Positions 1 to 8,171 are shown, counted from the first letter of the stretch. The stretch: 33,667 nt of DNA from CAZZKE01 sp964655005 (GCA_964655005.1 CAZZKE010000027.1:1-33667); one strand, 5' to 3'. Made by a program: numbers and translations. Notes: generated from the letters alone by a model not told the origin.

Positions 1-31
1 GCCGAAATTTGGTGTGGTGCCGGCCATGGGC

Positions 32-47
32 ACATAATAAATTATGT
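32..47. repeat. AT-rich inverted repeat
   Basis: ACATAAT, two bases, then ATTATGT form a perfect 7-bp inverted repeat in the 139-bp leader before the first gene. It could be an operator or a small hairpin. No T-tract follows it, so it does not look like a terminator. Nothing else in bases 1-124 could be assigned. Confidence 0.35.
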
Positions 48-124
48 CTTGGCCTCGCCGGTTCGACGGCTCTATCATCGGTCCCATAAAATAAACGAAA
101 CAAATATGCATACAAATAATAATT

Positions 125-133
125 GGGGAGGAG
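125..133 (+). promoter_or_regulatory. Strong ribosome binding site
   Basis: GGGGAGGAG lies six bases before the ATG at 140. It fixes the start of the secreted dehydrogenase and is among the best Shine-Dalgarno matches in the window. Confidence 0.7.
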
Positions 134-139
134 AAAGAA

Positions 140-1288
140 ATGTCAGTTAGGCTAGGTCAATTGATCGTTGCCGCCGGTGTCGCCGGGGCCGTGACGCTGT
201 CGGCGAGCACGGGTATGGCGGCGGAATTTTCTAATATTCTGGACAAGATCAAACTGCCGCCGGGGTTCAAGATCACCATATTCGCCGAGGTTCCGAAGGC
301 CCGCTCGCTGGTCGTCGGCTCGCCCCTGAATACGGTCTTCGTAGGCTCCCGCCACGGCACCCTGTATTCCTTGCGCGATACCAATCGGGACGGGACCGCC
401 GACGAAAACAAGCTTCGCAGCGAGGGCCTGAACGTGCCCAACGGCGTCGCCTTCCAGGACGGCATCCTTTACGTCGCGGAAAACGACAAGGTTTCGTCAT
501 CGCCGATTCCGGCGGAATTCGATACCTCGCTGCCGGTTCCGCTGATTCCCATCAAGGCCGATTTGCCGGCCAAGTTCCTGCACGGCTGGCGCTACATGAA
601 GTTCGGCCCGGACCGCAAGCTCTACGTGGCTATCGGCTCGCCCTATAACATTGGCATGCCGGAAGGCATGGAGGGCACGATCATCCGCATGGATCCCGAT
701 GGCAAGAACGTCGAAACGGTGGCCCGGGGTATCCGCAATTCGGTCGGTTTCGATTTTAATCCGATAACCGGAGACCTGTTCTTCACGGACAATGGCGCCG
801 ATGGCATGGGCGACGATATCCCGCCCGACGAGTTCAATCATGTGACCAAAATGGGCCAGAATTTCGGCTACCCCTACATGGGCGGCAAAAGCGTCAGGCT
901 GCCGGCCGATAAAAATGAAAACAAAAACGTAGAAATCGGCGACGCCCCGGCCGGCATCGTCGCCCCGGTCATTGAATTTCAGGCCCATACCGCTAATCTG
1001 GGCGTTCATTTCTATCGTGGCAGCCAGTTTCCGGCGGAATACAAGAATGATGCATTCGTCGCCCAGCATGGCTCGTGGAACCGAAGTTCACCGGTTGGTT
1101 ATCGAATCATGCGGATTCGCTTTAACGACAAGGGCGAGCCGGTCGGCAAGGAAGTATTCGCCGATGGCTGGCTGGAGAACGGCACGGCCAATGGCCGCCC
1201 GGTCGATATCGCCGAACTGGGCGACGGATCGCTGCTGGTGTCCGACGATTTCGCCAACGTCGTTTATCGTATTTCCTACGATAAATAA
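140..1288 (+). CDS. Secreted PQQ-dependent sugar dehydrogenase-like protein (sorbosone dehydrogenase family)
   Basis: The 382-residue protein begins with a signal peptide: a hydrophobic core at about residues 8-25 and likely cleavage after GMAA near residue 28. It therefore probably works in the periplasm. The rest reads as a six-bladed beta-propeller of the glucose/sorbosone dehydrogenase type. Supporting segments are VPNGVAFQDGILYVAEN, HGWRYMKFGPDRKLYVAIG, RNSVGFDFNPITGDLFFTDN and a C-terminal GDGSLLVSDD. Family members oxidise sugars with bound PQQ, but many relatives have no known substrate and PQQ binding cannot be confirmed here. A strong ribosome binding site supports the start. A flippase gene follows 21 bp downstream on the same strand, possibly cotranscribed. 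Length is normal for the family. Confidence 0.8.
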   Translation: MSVRLGQLIVAAGVAGAVTLSASTGMAAEFSNILDKIKLPPGFKITIFAEVPKARSLVVGSPLNTVFVGSRHGTLYSLRDTNRDGTADENKLRSEGLNVPNGVAFQDGILYVAENDKVSSSPIPAEFDTSLPVPLIPIKADLPAKFLHGWRYMKFGPDRKLYVAIGSPYNIGMPEGMEGTIIRMDPDGKNVETVARGIRNSVGFDFNPITGDLFFTDNGADGMGDDIPPDEFNHVTKMGQNFGYPYMGGKSVRLPADKNENKNVEIGDAPAGIVAPVIEFQAHTANLGVHFYRGSQFPAEYKNDAFVAQHGSWNRSSPVGYRIMRIRFNDKGEPVGKEVFADGWLENGTANGRPVDIAELGDGSLLVSDDFANVVYRISYDK

Positions 1289-1309
1289 AACGCTCGTATC
1301 GTCCGGGCC

Positions 1310-2734
1310 ATGAATACCGCCCGCTCGCCGCTGCGTAACTTCGCCAGCCTGTCCGCAGGCCAGGCGGTCAGCGCGGCGGCGGCGCTGGCCACCAATATCT
1401 GGCTGGCCCGGATGCTGGGGCCGGAGGGGCTCGGGTTGCTTGGCTTCGGGGCGGCCATCGTCGCCTGGATGGTGCTGTTTACCGGTTGCGGCAGCGAGTT
1501 GTGGGCGGCACGGCTGATCGCCTCGAAAAGGTATGCGGCGCGGATCGTCACCGGGCGTATCCTGGGCTTGCGGATTTGGGCCCTGGGCCTGGTGGCGGTA
1601 GTTTTTTTCGCCCTGATGCCGCTGCTTGCCCCGGATCCGGACGACCGCCGGGTGCTGCTGATTCAGGCCGCCGCGGTGCTGTCCGTGCCGCTGGCGCTGG
1701 ATTATTTCTTTCAGGGTGTCGAGCGGCAGGGCGCCACCGCCCTTCGCCAGGGTGGACAGGCCTTGCTGGTAATGACCTTGACCCTGTTGCTGGTGCGTTC
1801 GTCGGAAAGTGCACCGGCGGCGGCGTTGGCCCAGGCGGTGGGCGCCATCGGCCCGGCCTTGATTGTCCTGATCGTCGCCGTCAACCGCTATCCCATCGGG
1901 CTGCCTAACCTGTCTTTGGCCAGCGCCGTCAAGACGTTCAGGCGGGTCTCGCCGTTTACCGTGTCGGCCTTCGTCAATACCCTGTTCGTGACCGTCGATA
2001 TCATCATGCTGGGGCTGTTGGCGGGCAAGGCCGAAACCGGCTATTACGTCGCCGGGTCGCGGCTGATGCTGTTCGCCCTGATCCCCGCCGGGCTGATCTT
2101 CGCGGTGGCTTTTCCCAGGCTGGCGTCGGCGTCGCAGCAGCGTCGCCGGGCGGGCCTGGAACTGTACGCCGTGATCCTGGGATTAATCGCCGTCGCCGGC
2201 AGCGCCGTGGCGCTGGCTACCGCGACGGTATTGATCGAAACGGTCTATGGCGATGGTTTCCTGCCGACGGTTCCAATTCTTTATATTCAGATGCTGACGG
2301 TAATCGTGATGTATGGGCGGATGGCGCCGGGCGGCGGTTTGAGTGCCTGGGGCCATCAGAAAATACACGCCCGGACGACGGCTATAGCGGCGCTGTTCAA
2401 CGTGATCCTGAATGTGGCGTTGATTCCGGATTTCGGGGCCATCGGCGCGGCGGTCGCGACCCTGGCCTCGCAAGTAGTCCTGATAATTCTGTTCGCCCGT
2501 CGCCTGAAACGCGCCGCCGGGGTCACCGTCGCCGCCCGGCAGGCGCTTTGCCTGTTGTGCGGGGTCGCGGCTTTGGCGGCGGTCTATGGGTTATCGATGC
2601 TGATCGGCGGTATTCCGTTGCTGGTTGCCGGGGTTCCGCTAAGCGTTCTGGTGGTGCTGTCGGTTGCCCGGTTGCTCGGTTTGTTCCGCTGGTCGGAAAT
2701 TCAGTCGATGCTGCGCCCGCCGGCTTCATCGTAG
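1310..2734 (+). CDS. Polysaccharide/oligosaccharide flippase (PST/Wzx-like membrane protein)
   Basis: This 474-residue protein is almost entirely hydrophobic, with roughly 12-14 membrane spans. The N-terminal segment ASLSAGQAVSAAAALATNIW followed by ARMLGPEGLGLLGFG is typical of the polysaccharide transporter branch of the MOP flippase superfamily. These proteins move lipid-linked saccharides across the inner membrane. A mid-protein stretch (TVDIIMLGLLAGKAETGYYVAGSR) is also family-like. The ribosome binding site is weak. Its last 34 bases overlap the convergent sulfotransferase gene, which may act on the same glycan. The substrate is unknown, and no glycosyltransferases lie nearby to indicate one. 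Confidence 0.8.
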   Translation: MNTARSPLRNFASLSAGQAVSAAAALATNIWLARMLGPEGLGLLGFGAAIVAWMVLFTGCGSELWAARLIASKRYAARIVTGRILGLRIWALGLVAVVFFALMPLLAPDPDDRRVLLIQAAAVLSVPLALDYFFQGVERQGATALRQGGQALLVMTLTLLLVRSSESAPAAALAQAVGAIGPALIVLIVAVNRYPIGLPNLSLASAVKTFRRVSPFTVSAFVNTLFVTVDIIMLGLLAGKAETGYYVAGSRLMLFALIPAGLIFAVAFPRLASASQQRRRAGLELYAVILGLIAVAGSAVALATATVLIETVYGDGFLPTVPILYIQMLTVIVMYGRMAPGGGLSAWGHQKIHARTTAIAALFNVILNVALIPDFGAIGAAVATLASQVVLIILFARRLKRAAGVTVAARQALCLLCGVAALAAVYGLSMLIGGIPLLVAGVPLSVLVVLSVARLLGLFRWSEIQSMLRPPASS

Positions 2735-3603
2735 CCGAAGCGGGGATCAAGGCGTTCCTTGATTTTTTGATCCAGCAGGCCGCAGGCTTCCGGGCTCAGG
2801 TGATTGCGGTGATCGCCGATCAGGCCCCGACGGGTCTTGAACGACTGCTCGTCGCCCATGGCGCCGGGCCGGAAAGCCTGCCAGTCGAGCGTGCCCTGTT
2901 GTTCCATGGCGCGCATGTTGTCGAATGAGGCGAACTTGACCGCCGCATCGACAATATTTTCACCGATATCGCCGCGACCGCAGAATTCCAGGCAGCTCCG
3001 CAGCCCGGCTTCGGGCCGGCGGTGCAGGTCTTCGTAGCGCATCAGTAAAAAATCGGTGACTCCTTCATGGTGTTCGATCCAGCCATTGAAAAAGGCGATG
3101 ATGGTGTCGATCGAACCGATCTCCCGGTCGATGAACTGCTCTATCGGACCACGGAAGGTGGCGTATACGGTACCGCCGGACCGGTTGCCGCGTTTCAGTT
3201 GTTCGAAATACCACGAGACGATCAGGTCACGCGGGTCGCGGGCCAGGAAAATCAGCTTGCGACCGGCGTAATAGCGCCGATCGGTGGTTATTTCCTGCGG
3301 TGTCTTGGTGAAGGGTTCCTGGTCATGGCCCAGGATTACCCGCGGCAGCCGCCTGCCGCCCCTCATCGCTGGCATGGCATGAAGTTCCCAGATTCGGTCG
3401 CTATCCAGGTTTTCGGCGGCCAGGAAGGCGTGGCCGATCATCAGTCGCAGCCAGGTTCGTCCGGAACAGGGGTAGGAGACAATGAACACATCCCGGCTCA
3501 ATCGCCGGTACAGCGACAACAATCCGCGTGGCAGGTAGCGATCGACGCCCGCCGGCAGCAGGGGCAGCAGGTATCTTTGAAAAGGCCTTATACCAGGGAG
3601 CAT
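2701..3603 (-). CDS. Sulfotransferase domain protein (PAPS-dependent)
   Basis: The 300-residue protein has the two landmarks of the P-loop-like PAPS sulfotransferase fold. The 5'-phosphosulfate loop is SYPCSGRTW (residues 43-51) and the 3'-phosphate motif is RDPRDLIVSW (122-131). A C-terminal RRGLIGDHRNHLS matches the usual RKGxxGDWKNHF region. The family transfers sulfate from PAPS to hydroxyl or amino groups, and bacterial members often modify surface glycans or lipids. The loop lysine common in cytosolic enzymes (PKSGTTW) is cysteine here (C46), so activity may be altered. The gene begins 23 bp after ilvE on the same strand, and its 3' end overlaps the flippase gene. Modification of an exported polysaccharide is an inference from that context. 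Confidence 0.8.
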   Translation of the reverse strand: MLPGIRPFQRYLLPLLPAGVDRYLPRGLLSLYRRLSRDVFIVSYPCSGRTWLRLMIGHAFLAAENLDSDRIWELHAMPAMRGGRRLPRVILGHDQEPFTKTPQEITTDRRYYAGRKLIFLARDPRDLIVSWYFEQLKRGNRSGGTVYATFRGPIEQFIDREIGSIDTIIAFFNGWIEHHEGVTDFLLMRYEDLHRRPEAGLRSCLEFCGRGDIGENIVDAAVKFASFDNMRAMEQQGTLDWQAFRPGAMGDEQSFKTRRGLIGDHRNHLSPEACGLLDQKIKERLDPRFGYDEAGGRSID

Positions 3604-3626
3604 CGATAATGGTTCATAGAGATCGC

Positions 3627-4526
3627 CTATGCCGCCGAGGCGCTGCCCACGGTTTTGCCGACGGCCCGGTCATAGTCCGCCATCATCATCTTGCAGATAT
3701 CGCCGGGGGTAAAGCGGTAATCGTCGATTTCGCTGACCGGGGTAACTTCGGCGGCCGTGCCGGTCAGGAACACTTCCGTGGCCTGGCCGAATTCTTCCGG
3801 CATGATCACCCGCTCGACAACTTCAATTCCGCGCCGCCCGGCCAGGCCGATGACGGTTTGCCGGGTAATGCCGTCCAGGAAGCAGTCGGGTGTCGGCGTA
3901 TGCAGCTTGCCGTCGCTCATGTACAGGAAAATATTGGCGCCGGTCGATTCGGCGACCCGGCCGCGCCAGTCGAGCATCAGCGCGTCGTCATAGCCCTCGC
4001 TTTCAACCTGGTGTTTCGACATGGTGCAGATCATATACAGGCCGGCGGCCTTGGAATGCACCGGCTCGGTCTCCGGCGACGGGCGTTTCCACGGGCCGGT
4101 TTTAAGTCGGATACCCTTCATGCGGGCTTCCGGCGTGAAATAGGATGGCCAGACCCAGGTGGCGATGGACAGATGGATTTTCGTCGCCTGTGCGCTTACT
4201 CCCATCATCTCGCTGCCGCGCCAGGCGATGGGGCGGACATAGCCATCGGTGATTCCGTTGGCGGCGCAGGTTTCCCGGCAGGCGGCGTCGATCTCGGCGA
4301 CCGACCAGGGAATATCGAAACCCAGTATTTTCGCCGAATTGACCAATCGTTCGGAATGCCGGGTCAACTCGAAGATATTACCGCCGTAGCAGCGCTCGCC
4401 TTCGAATACCGCCGATGCGTAATGCAGGGCGTGGCTTAGAACATGAATCCTGGCGTCGCGCCAATCGACCAGTTCGCCATCAAACCAGATCAGACCGTCA
4501 CGGTCATCGAATGAAGGGGCAGACAT
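3627..4526 (-). CDS. ilvE: Branched-chain amino acid aminotransferase
   Basis: This is a fold-type IV PLP aminotransferase that performs the last step of Leu/Ile/Val synthesis or the first step of their breakdown. From the ATG at 4526 it has 299 residues. Family signatures are WRDARIHVLSHALHYASAVF with FEGERCYGG near the N-terminus, the PLP-lysine region HSKAAGLYMICTMSKHQ, and STGANIFLY followed by PDCFLDGITRQT. A longer reading from a TTG at 4559 is possible, but the ATG at 4526 gives the normal MSAPSFDDRDGLIWF start and is preceded by AAGAAAG. It is divergent from the marR-family gene and upstream of the sulfotransferase. D-amino acid transaminase or aminodeoxychorismate lyase is possible but less likely from these signatures. 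Confidence 0.9.
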   Translation of the reverse strand: MSAPSFDDRDGLIWFDGELVDWRDARIHVLSHALHYASAVFEGERCYGGNIFELTRHSERLVNSAKILGFDIPWSVAEIDAACRETCAANGITDGYVRPIAWRGSEMMGVSAQATKIHLSIATWVWPSYFTPEARMKGIRLKTGPWKRPSPETEPVHSKAAGLYMICTMSKHQVESEGYDDALMLDWRGRVAESTGANIFLYMSDGKLHTPTPDCFLDGITRQTVIGLAGRRGIEVVERVIMPEEFGQATEVFLTGTAAEVTPVSEIDDYRFTPGDICKMMMADYDRAVGKTVGSASAA

Positions 4527-4566
4527 GTAATTATCTTTCTTAAAACACGGTTCAAACAAAAGTATC

Positions 4567-4594
4567 TTGCGTTATTTACCAGTGCCGGTATTAT
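4567..4594 (+). promoter_or_regulatory. Predicted sigma-70 promoter of the marR-regulator operon
   Basis: TTGCGT (4567-4572) and TATTAT (4589-4594) are separated by 16 bases. Transcription would begin near 4601, downstream of the in-frame ATG at 4595. That supports the later start of the MarR gene at 4643. Confidence 0.5.
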
Positions 4595-4601
4595 ATGTCA
4601 A
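4573..4601 (-). promoter_or_regulatory. Predicted sigma-70 promoter of ilvE
   Basis: On the minus strand TTGACA (4596-4601) is followed after 17 bases by TAAATA (4573-4578). This predicts a start near 4566, 40 bases before the ilvE ATG. It overlaps the marR promoter on the other strand. Confidence 0.6.
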
Positions 4602-4642
4602 CAAGACTGTCGTATATTTTTTTACCGCTCCACGGAATTTTC

Positions 4643-5101
4643 ATGACCCAACCGGAAGATGAAGAGTTACGGCAGGCCATCGAGCTGCTTTTTTACGCCT
4701 ATCGGGATTTCACCGCCGAGCCGGATGCCATCCTGGCCGAATACGGCTTCGGCAGGGCCCATCATCGGGTTATTTATTTCGTTGGCCGCCACCCCGGAAT
4801 GACCGTCAGCCAGTTGCTGGATATTTTGCGGATTACCAAACAGAGCCTGGCCCGGGTGCTCCGGCAACTGGTCGATGAAGGCTTTATCGAACAGGTTCAG
4901 GATCGTGCCGATGGCCGGCGGCGGCTGCTTTATTTGTGCGACAAGGGGCGCGAACTGGAAAATCTGCTGACCGCCCGCCAGGGCCGGCGCATCGCCAGTG
5001 CCTATGGCGCCACGGGGCGGGAAGCGATTAAAGGGTTTCGCAGTATTTTACGTGGTATTATCAACGAGGGTGACCGGGACCGGGTTTCCGGTGATAATTA
5101 A
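4643..5101 (+). CDS. MarR-family transcriptional regulator (PetP-like)
   Basis: The protein has 152 residues from the ATG at 4643. A winged helix-turn-helix occupies about residues 38-100: GMTVSQLLDILRITKQSLAR is the recognition region, and the wing (RADGRRRLLYL) is typical of MarR. The upstream ATG at 4595 would add 16 residues, but it lies before the predicted transcription start. A MarR protein directly before an OmpR-family regulator recalls petP-petR of Rhodobacter, required there for cytochrome bc1 expression. That assignment is by memory of gene order and family only. It is 35 bp upstream of the response regulator and divergent from ilvE, whose promoter overlaps its own, so autoregulation and ilvE control are plausible. 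Confidence 0.82.
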   Translation: MTQPEDEELRQAIELLFYAYRDFTAEPDAILAEYGFGRAHHRVIYFVGRHPGMTVSQLLDILRITKQSLARVLRQLVDEGFIEQVQDRADGRRRLLYLCDKGRELENLLTARQGRRIASAYGATGREAIKGFRSILRGIINEGDRDRVSGDN

Positions 5102-5136
5102 CGCGCCACGGAGAATGCGGAAGACGAGTTCAGGCG

Positions 5137-5820
5137 ATGGATGGCGAAGTTCCTCATATTCTCGTAGTCGATGACGATGACCGCCTGCGCGAACTGCTGC
5201 GCAAGTATCTCAGCGACAACGGCTTTCGCGTCTCGGTCGCCCGTGATTCGGCGGATGCGCGGGTGCGCATGGCCGGACTGGCTTTCGATTTACTGGTGCT
5301 TGATTTGATGATGCCCGGGGAAAGCGGCCTTGACTTCGCCGCCGATATAATCCGGACAAACCCGGTGCCGATACTTATGTTGACGGCCCTGGGCGAAACC
5401 GAAAACCGGATCGCCGGCCTGGAAAGCGGTGCCGATGATTACCTGACCAAGCCGTTCGAGCCACGCGAATTGCTGTTGCGAATCAACAATATCCTGAAGC
5501 GCTCACCGGCCGTCGTGGACACCCCGCGCCGGATCGGTCTGGGCCAGGTCAGCTACGATATGGAGCGTTTCGAGCTCAGCCGTGACGGTCAGCCAATCCG
5601 CCTGACCGATGTCGAAGTGGCGCTGCTAAATGCCCTGGTCAGGCGGGCCGGTATCGTCCTCAGCCGCGAAGAACTGACCGAACTGACCGGGGCCACCGGC
5701 GGCGAACGGGCCATTGATGTGCAGGTGACGCGGCTGCGCCGCAAGATCGAGGCCAATCCCAAATTGCCGGTTTACCTGCACACGGTGCGCGGCAAGGGTT
5801 ATGTGCTGAGGCCTGACTGA
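5137..5820 (+). CDS. OmpR-family response regulator (PetR-like)
   Basis: The protein has 227 residues. The receiver domain (about 6-117) carries acidic residues D12-D13, the phosphoacceptor D56 in LLVLDLMMPG, T83 in MLTALG, and K105 in LTKPFEP. A C-terminal winged-helix DNA-binding domain (about 130-226) ends in the usual VYLHTVRGKGYVLRPD. It is a two-component transcription factor, phosphorylated most likely by the adjacent histidine kinase, whose start codon follows its stop by a single base. Together with the MarR gene it forms an apparent three-gene operon. Its regulon cannot be read from this window. Confidence 0.93.
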   Translation: MDGEVPHILVVDDDDRLRELLRKYLSDNGFRVSVARDSADARVRMAGLAFDLLVLDLMMPGESGLDFAADIIRTNPVPILMLTALGETENRIAGLESGADDYLTKPFEPRELLLRINNILKRSPAVVDTPRRIGLGQVSYDMERFELSRDGQPIRLTDVEVALLNALVRRAGIVLSREELTELTGATGGERAIDVQVTRLRRKIEANPKLPVYLHTVRGKGYVLRPD

Positions 5821-5821
5821 T

Positions 5822-7120
5822 ATGTCGATCAAGCGGTTTCTGCCGAAAAGCCTGCTCTATCGGTCACTGCTGATAATCGTCACGCCGCTGGTCGTTCTGC
5901 AAGTGGTATCGGGGCTGATTTTTTACGAAAGCCACTGGTCCAAGGTGTCGATGCAGCTGGCGCGTAATGTGGCCGGCGATATCGCCACGGTGATCGAACT
6001 GATGCGGCAGGACCCCGCGCCCGGCAACCGCCGCCGGGTGTTCGAACTGGCGGGCCGGCACATGGCGATAACGCCGACCTTCCAGGCCGGGGCGATTTTG
6101 CCGAATACGCCTCATGTGATTGGTGGCAAAATGGAAGTGACCTTGGTCAAGGCCCTCAACGAAGCCGTCGGGCGACCGTTCCGCATTGACACCGGAGCGG
6201 TCGACCGCATGGTGATGATTGACGTGCAACTGACCGACGGTGTGCTGCGGGTGTTGACCAGCCGCAAACGATTGTTTTCGACGACCACCTACGTGTTCGT
6301 TATCTGGATGGTCGGCAGTTCGCTTATTCTGTTTGCGGTAGCGACCATTTTTATGCGCAATCAGGTCAAGCCGATTCGCCGGCTGGCCGAAGCCGCCGAC
6401 GAATTCGGCAAGGGCCGCGATGTTCCCAGGTTCAAGCCGGAAGGGGCGTCGGAGGTCCGGTTGGCGGCCGCCGCCTTCATCGCCATGCGCGACCGCATCG
6501 CCCGCCAGATCAGCCAGCGCACGGAAATGCTGGCCGGTGTATCGCATGATCTGCGGACGCCACTGACCCGCCTGAAGCTGGACCTGGAAATGGCCGGCGG
6601 CAGCGCCGAAATGAAGCAGGACATCTCTGAAATGGAGCACATGCTGGATGAATATCTGGCCTTCGCCCGTGGTGAGGGCGGCGAAGAGGCGGTTCCGGTC
6701 AGCCTTGGCGATTTGCTCCATTCGGTTACCGCCCAGTCCCGACGCAAGGGCGGGGTCATCGATTTGCATGTGGAAAGCGAAATAACGGTGCCGCTGCGGC
6801 CCAATGCCATCCGCCGGGCCTTGACCAACCTGATCGACAACGCCGCCCGCTTCGCCGATAACGTCTCGGTGCGCGCCGGGCGCCGCGACGACCGGATCGA
6901 AATTACCATCGACGACGATGGTCCGGGCATTCAGGCGGACAAACGCGACGAGGTATTCAAGCCGTTTTTCAGGGTCGAGGGATCGCGCAATCCAGGCACC
7001 GGCGGGGTCGGCCTGGGCATGACCATCGCGCGGGACGTGGTGCGCGCCCACGGCGGCGATATCGAACTAGGCGACAGCCCCAGCGGCGGCCTCCGGGCAC
7101 GGGTCCGGCTGCCGTTATAG
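5822..7120 (+). CDS. EnvZ-type sensor histidine kinase
   Basis: The 432-residue inner-membrane kinase has TM1 at about 14-35, a periplasmic sensor of roughly 120 residues, and TM2 at about 156-178. A HAMP domain follows (about 179-232), then the HisKA domain with the phosphorylated H242 in GVSHDLRTPLTR. The ATP-binding domain shows N340 in NLIDNAARF, DDDGPGI (364-370) and GTGGVGLGM. The SHDLRTPL pattern places it near EnvZ/RstB. It autophosphorylates and should hand phosphate to the response regulator encoded immediately upstream; the intergenic distance is one base, so translation is probably coupled. The periplasmic domain gives no clue to the signal. Confidence 0.93.
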   Translation: MSIKRFLPKSLLYRSLLIIVTPLVVLQVVSGLIFYESHWSKVSMQLARNVAGDIATVIELMRQDPAPGNRRRVFELAGRHMAITPTFQAGAILPNTPHVIGGKMEVTLVKALNEAVGRPFRIDTGAVDRMVMIDVQLTDGVLRVLTSRKRLFSTTTYVFVIWMVGSSLILFAVATIFMRNQVKPIRRLAEAADEFGKGRDVPRFKPEGASEVRLAAAAFIAMRDRIARQISQRTEMLAGVSHDLRTPLTRLKLDLEMAGGSAEMKQDISEMEHMLDEYLAFARGEGGEEAVPVSLGDLLHSVTAQSRRKGGVIDLHVESEITVPLRPNAIRRALTNLIDNAARFADNVSVRAGRRDDRIEITIDDDGPGIQADKRDEVFKPFFRVEGSRNPGTGGVGLGMTIARDVVRAHGGDIELGDSPSGGLRARVRLPL

Positions 7121-7149
7121 GGTGTTCATGCCGATAGTATTCCCCGGTA

Positions 7150-7506
7150 TCAGTAAAGCCTGCCGCCGTCGGGGACCCTTTGATCCGGGCCGATCAACAC
7201 CACGCCGCCATCGCCATCGGAAAAACCCAGGACCAGCACTTCAGACATGAATTTGCCGATCTGGCGGGGTGGGAAATTGACCACGGCGGCGACCTGGCGA
7301 CCGGCCAGTCGCTCGTGGCCGTAATGTTTGGTGATCTGGGCCGAGGTTTTCTTCTCGCCGATATCCGGGCCGAAATCGATCCACATCTTGAACGCCGGGG
7401 TGCGCGCTTCCGGGTATTCCTCGGCGCGCACAATAGTGCCGACCCGGATATCGACACGGGCAAAGTCGTCAAAGGAGATGTTGTCCGGTTTATTTTTCCC
7501 TGTCAT
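7150..7506 (-). CDS. csaA: CsaA-like tRNA-binding-fold chaperone
   Basis: This 118-residue protein is a single EMAP/OB-fold tRNA-binding domain of the CsaA type. Characteristic segments are FDDFARVDIRVGTI near the start, KKTSAQITKHYGHERLAGR in the middle and AVVNFPPRQIGKFMSEVLVL before the C-terminal VLIGPD. CsaA proteins have chaperone activity and are linked to protein export in Bacillus; the bacterial role is otherwise unclear. An AAAGG lies about ten bases before the ATG. The gene is convergent with the histidine kinase (29-bp gap, no obvious terminator). It sits downstream of the phasin gene, but a strong terminator separates the two, so it is probably expressed independently. Confidence 0.85.
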   Translation of the reverse strand: MTGKNKPDNISFDDFARVDIRVGTIVRAEEYPEARTPAFKMWIDFGPDIGEKKTSAQITKHYGHERLAGRQVAAVVNFPPRQIGKFMSEVLVLGFSDGDGGVVLIGPDQRVPDGGRLY

Positions 7507-7562
7507 TTCCCAGCCTTTCCATTGTTCTGCAAGCCCCCTATGGAATCTATAGCCGTTTTAAA

Positions 7563-7598
7563 AGGCAAAAAAAAGGCCGTCCACGCGGGACGGCCTTT
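7563..7598 (-). terminator. Rho-independent terminator of the phasin gene
   Basis: An 11-bp perfect stem (7572-7582 paired with 7588-7598) encloses a five-base loop. On the minus strand it is followed by a run of T residues. It lies 22 bases after the phasin stop codon. Confidence 0.9.
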
Positions 7599-7620
7599 CA
7601 GGAGAGGGGCAGGGGGAGGA

Positions 7621-8124
7621 TTACTTGTCGGTCTTTTTAACCGGCGCCTTGACGGTGGAATTGGCGGCGGCCTTGATTTCGGCCATGTTTTCGCTGAAAC
7701 GCTGGTTGACCAGCTTGGTCGAAGCGGCGCTCGATTCGGCGATCATATCGGCCAGTTCGCGCATGTTGACCAGGGCCTTCTCGAAGCTTTCGGCGTACAG
7801 GTCAACGTGCTTGCCGGCGGCATCCTGCGGGTTGGCGGACTTGCCCAATTCGGCTGCCGCCTTGGTTGCTTCGTCGAGTGATTCCTGAAGGATCTCGGCC
7901 TGGCGGGCGGCGACGAGCCGCATACCTTCGACGGCGGCCTTGTTGGCGGCGGTCAGGGCTTCGATATTTTTACGCTGGCTGGCCATCATGGCATCCATGT
8001 CGAATACCGGCAGATTGAACTGGCCGGCCATCTTGGAGAATTCATCGGCCATCTTGGTCGGGTCAAAATCGGCGAACATCTTGGTTACGTCGAAGTTCAG
8101 GAACTGGTTGGTTTGCTTAGCCAT
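7621..8124 (-). CDS. Phasin-family protein
   Basis: From the ATG at 8124 (GGAG eight bases upstream) the protein has 167 residues. It is rich in Ala, Lys, Glu and Met, has no signal peptide and is predicted largely helical. The central stretch (MASQRKNIEALTAANKAAVE, then GMRLVAARQAEILQESLDEA) is the typical phasin core, and the tail is Lys-rich (VKAPVKKTDK). Phasins coat polyhydroxyalkanoate granules and control their size and number. No PHA synthase is in the window. The promoter is flanked by two PhaR-like elements, which supports the assignment and suggests repression when little polymer is present. A longer reading from 8157 would begin inside the downstream operator and predicted transcript start, and is disfavoured. 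Confidence 0.85.
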   Translation of the reverse strand: MAKQTNQFLNFDVTKMFADFDPTKMADEFSKMAGQFNLPVFDMDAMMASQRKNIEALTAANKAAVEGMRLVAARQAEILQESLDEATKAAAELGKSANPQDAAGKHVDLYAESFEKALVNMRELADMIAESSAASTKLVNQRFSENMAEIKAAANSTVKAPVKKTDK

Positions 8125-8143
8125 AACATTACTCCATAAATCC

Positions 8144-8161
8144 GGTTTATGCTGCACTGCA
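8144..8161 (-). promoter_or_regulatory. PhaR-like operator, downstream copy
   Basis: This copy of GGTWWATGCTGCACTGCA (plus-strand reading) lies over the predicted phasin transcription start. TGC/GCA-rich sites of this kind are bound by the PHA-responsive repressor PhaR in other proteobacteria; binding here is inferred. Confidence 0.55.
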
Positions 8162-8171
8162 CAATATGGCT

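Noticed and set aside
5864..7051. Long open frame of 395 codons antisense to the histidine kinase
   Set aside because: It mirrors a gene with clear HAMP, HisKA and ATPase motifs. Its translation is rich in His, Gly, Gln and Arg with no recognisable domain, which is expected of antisense frames in GC-rich DNA.
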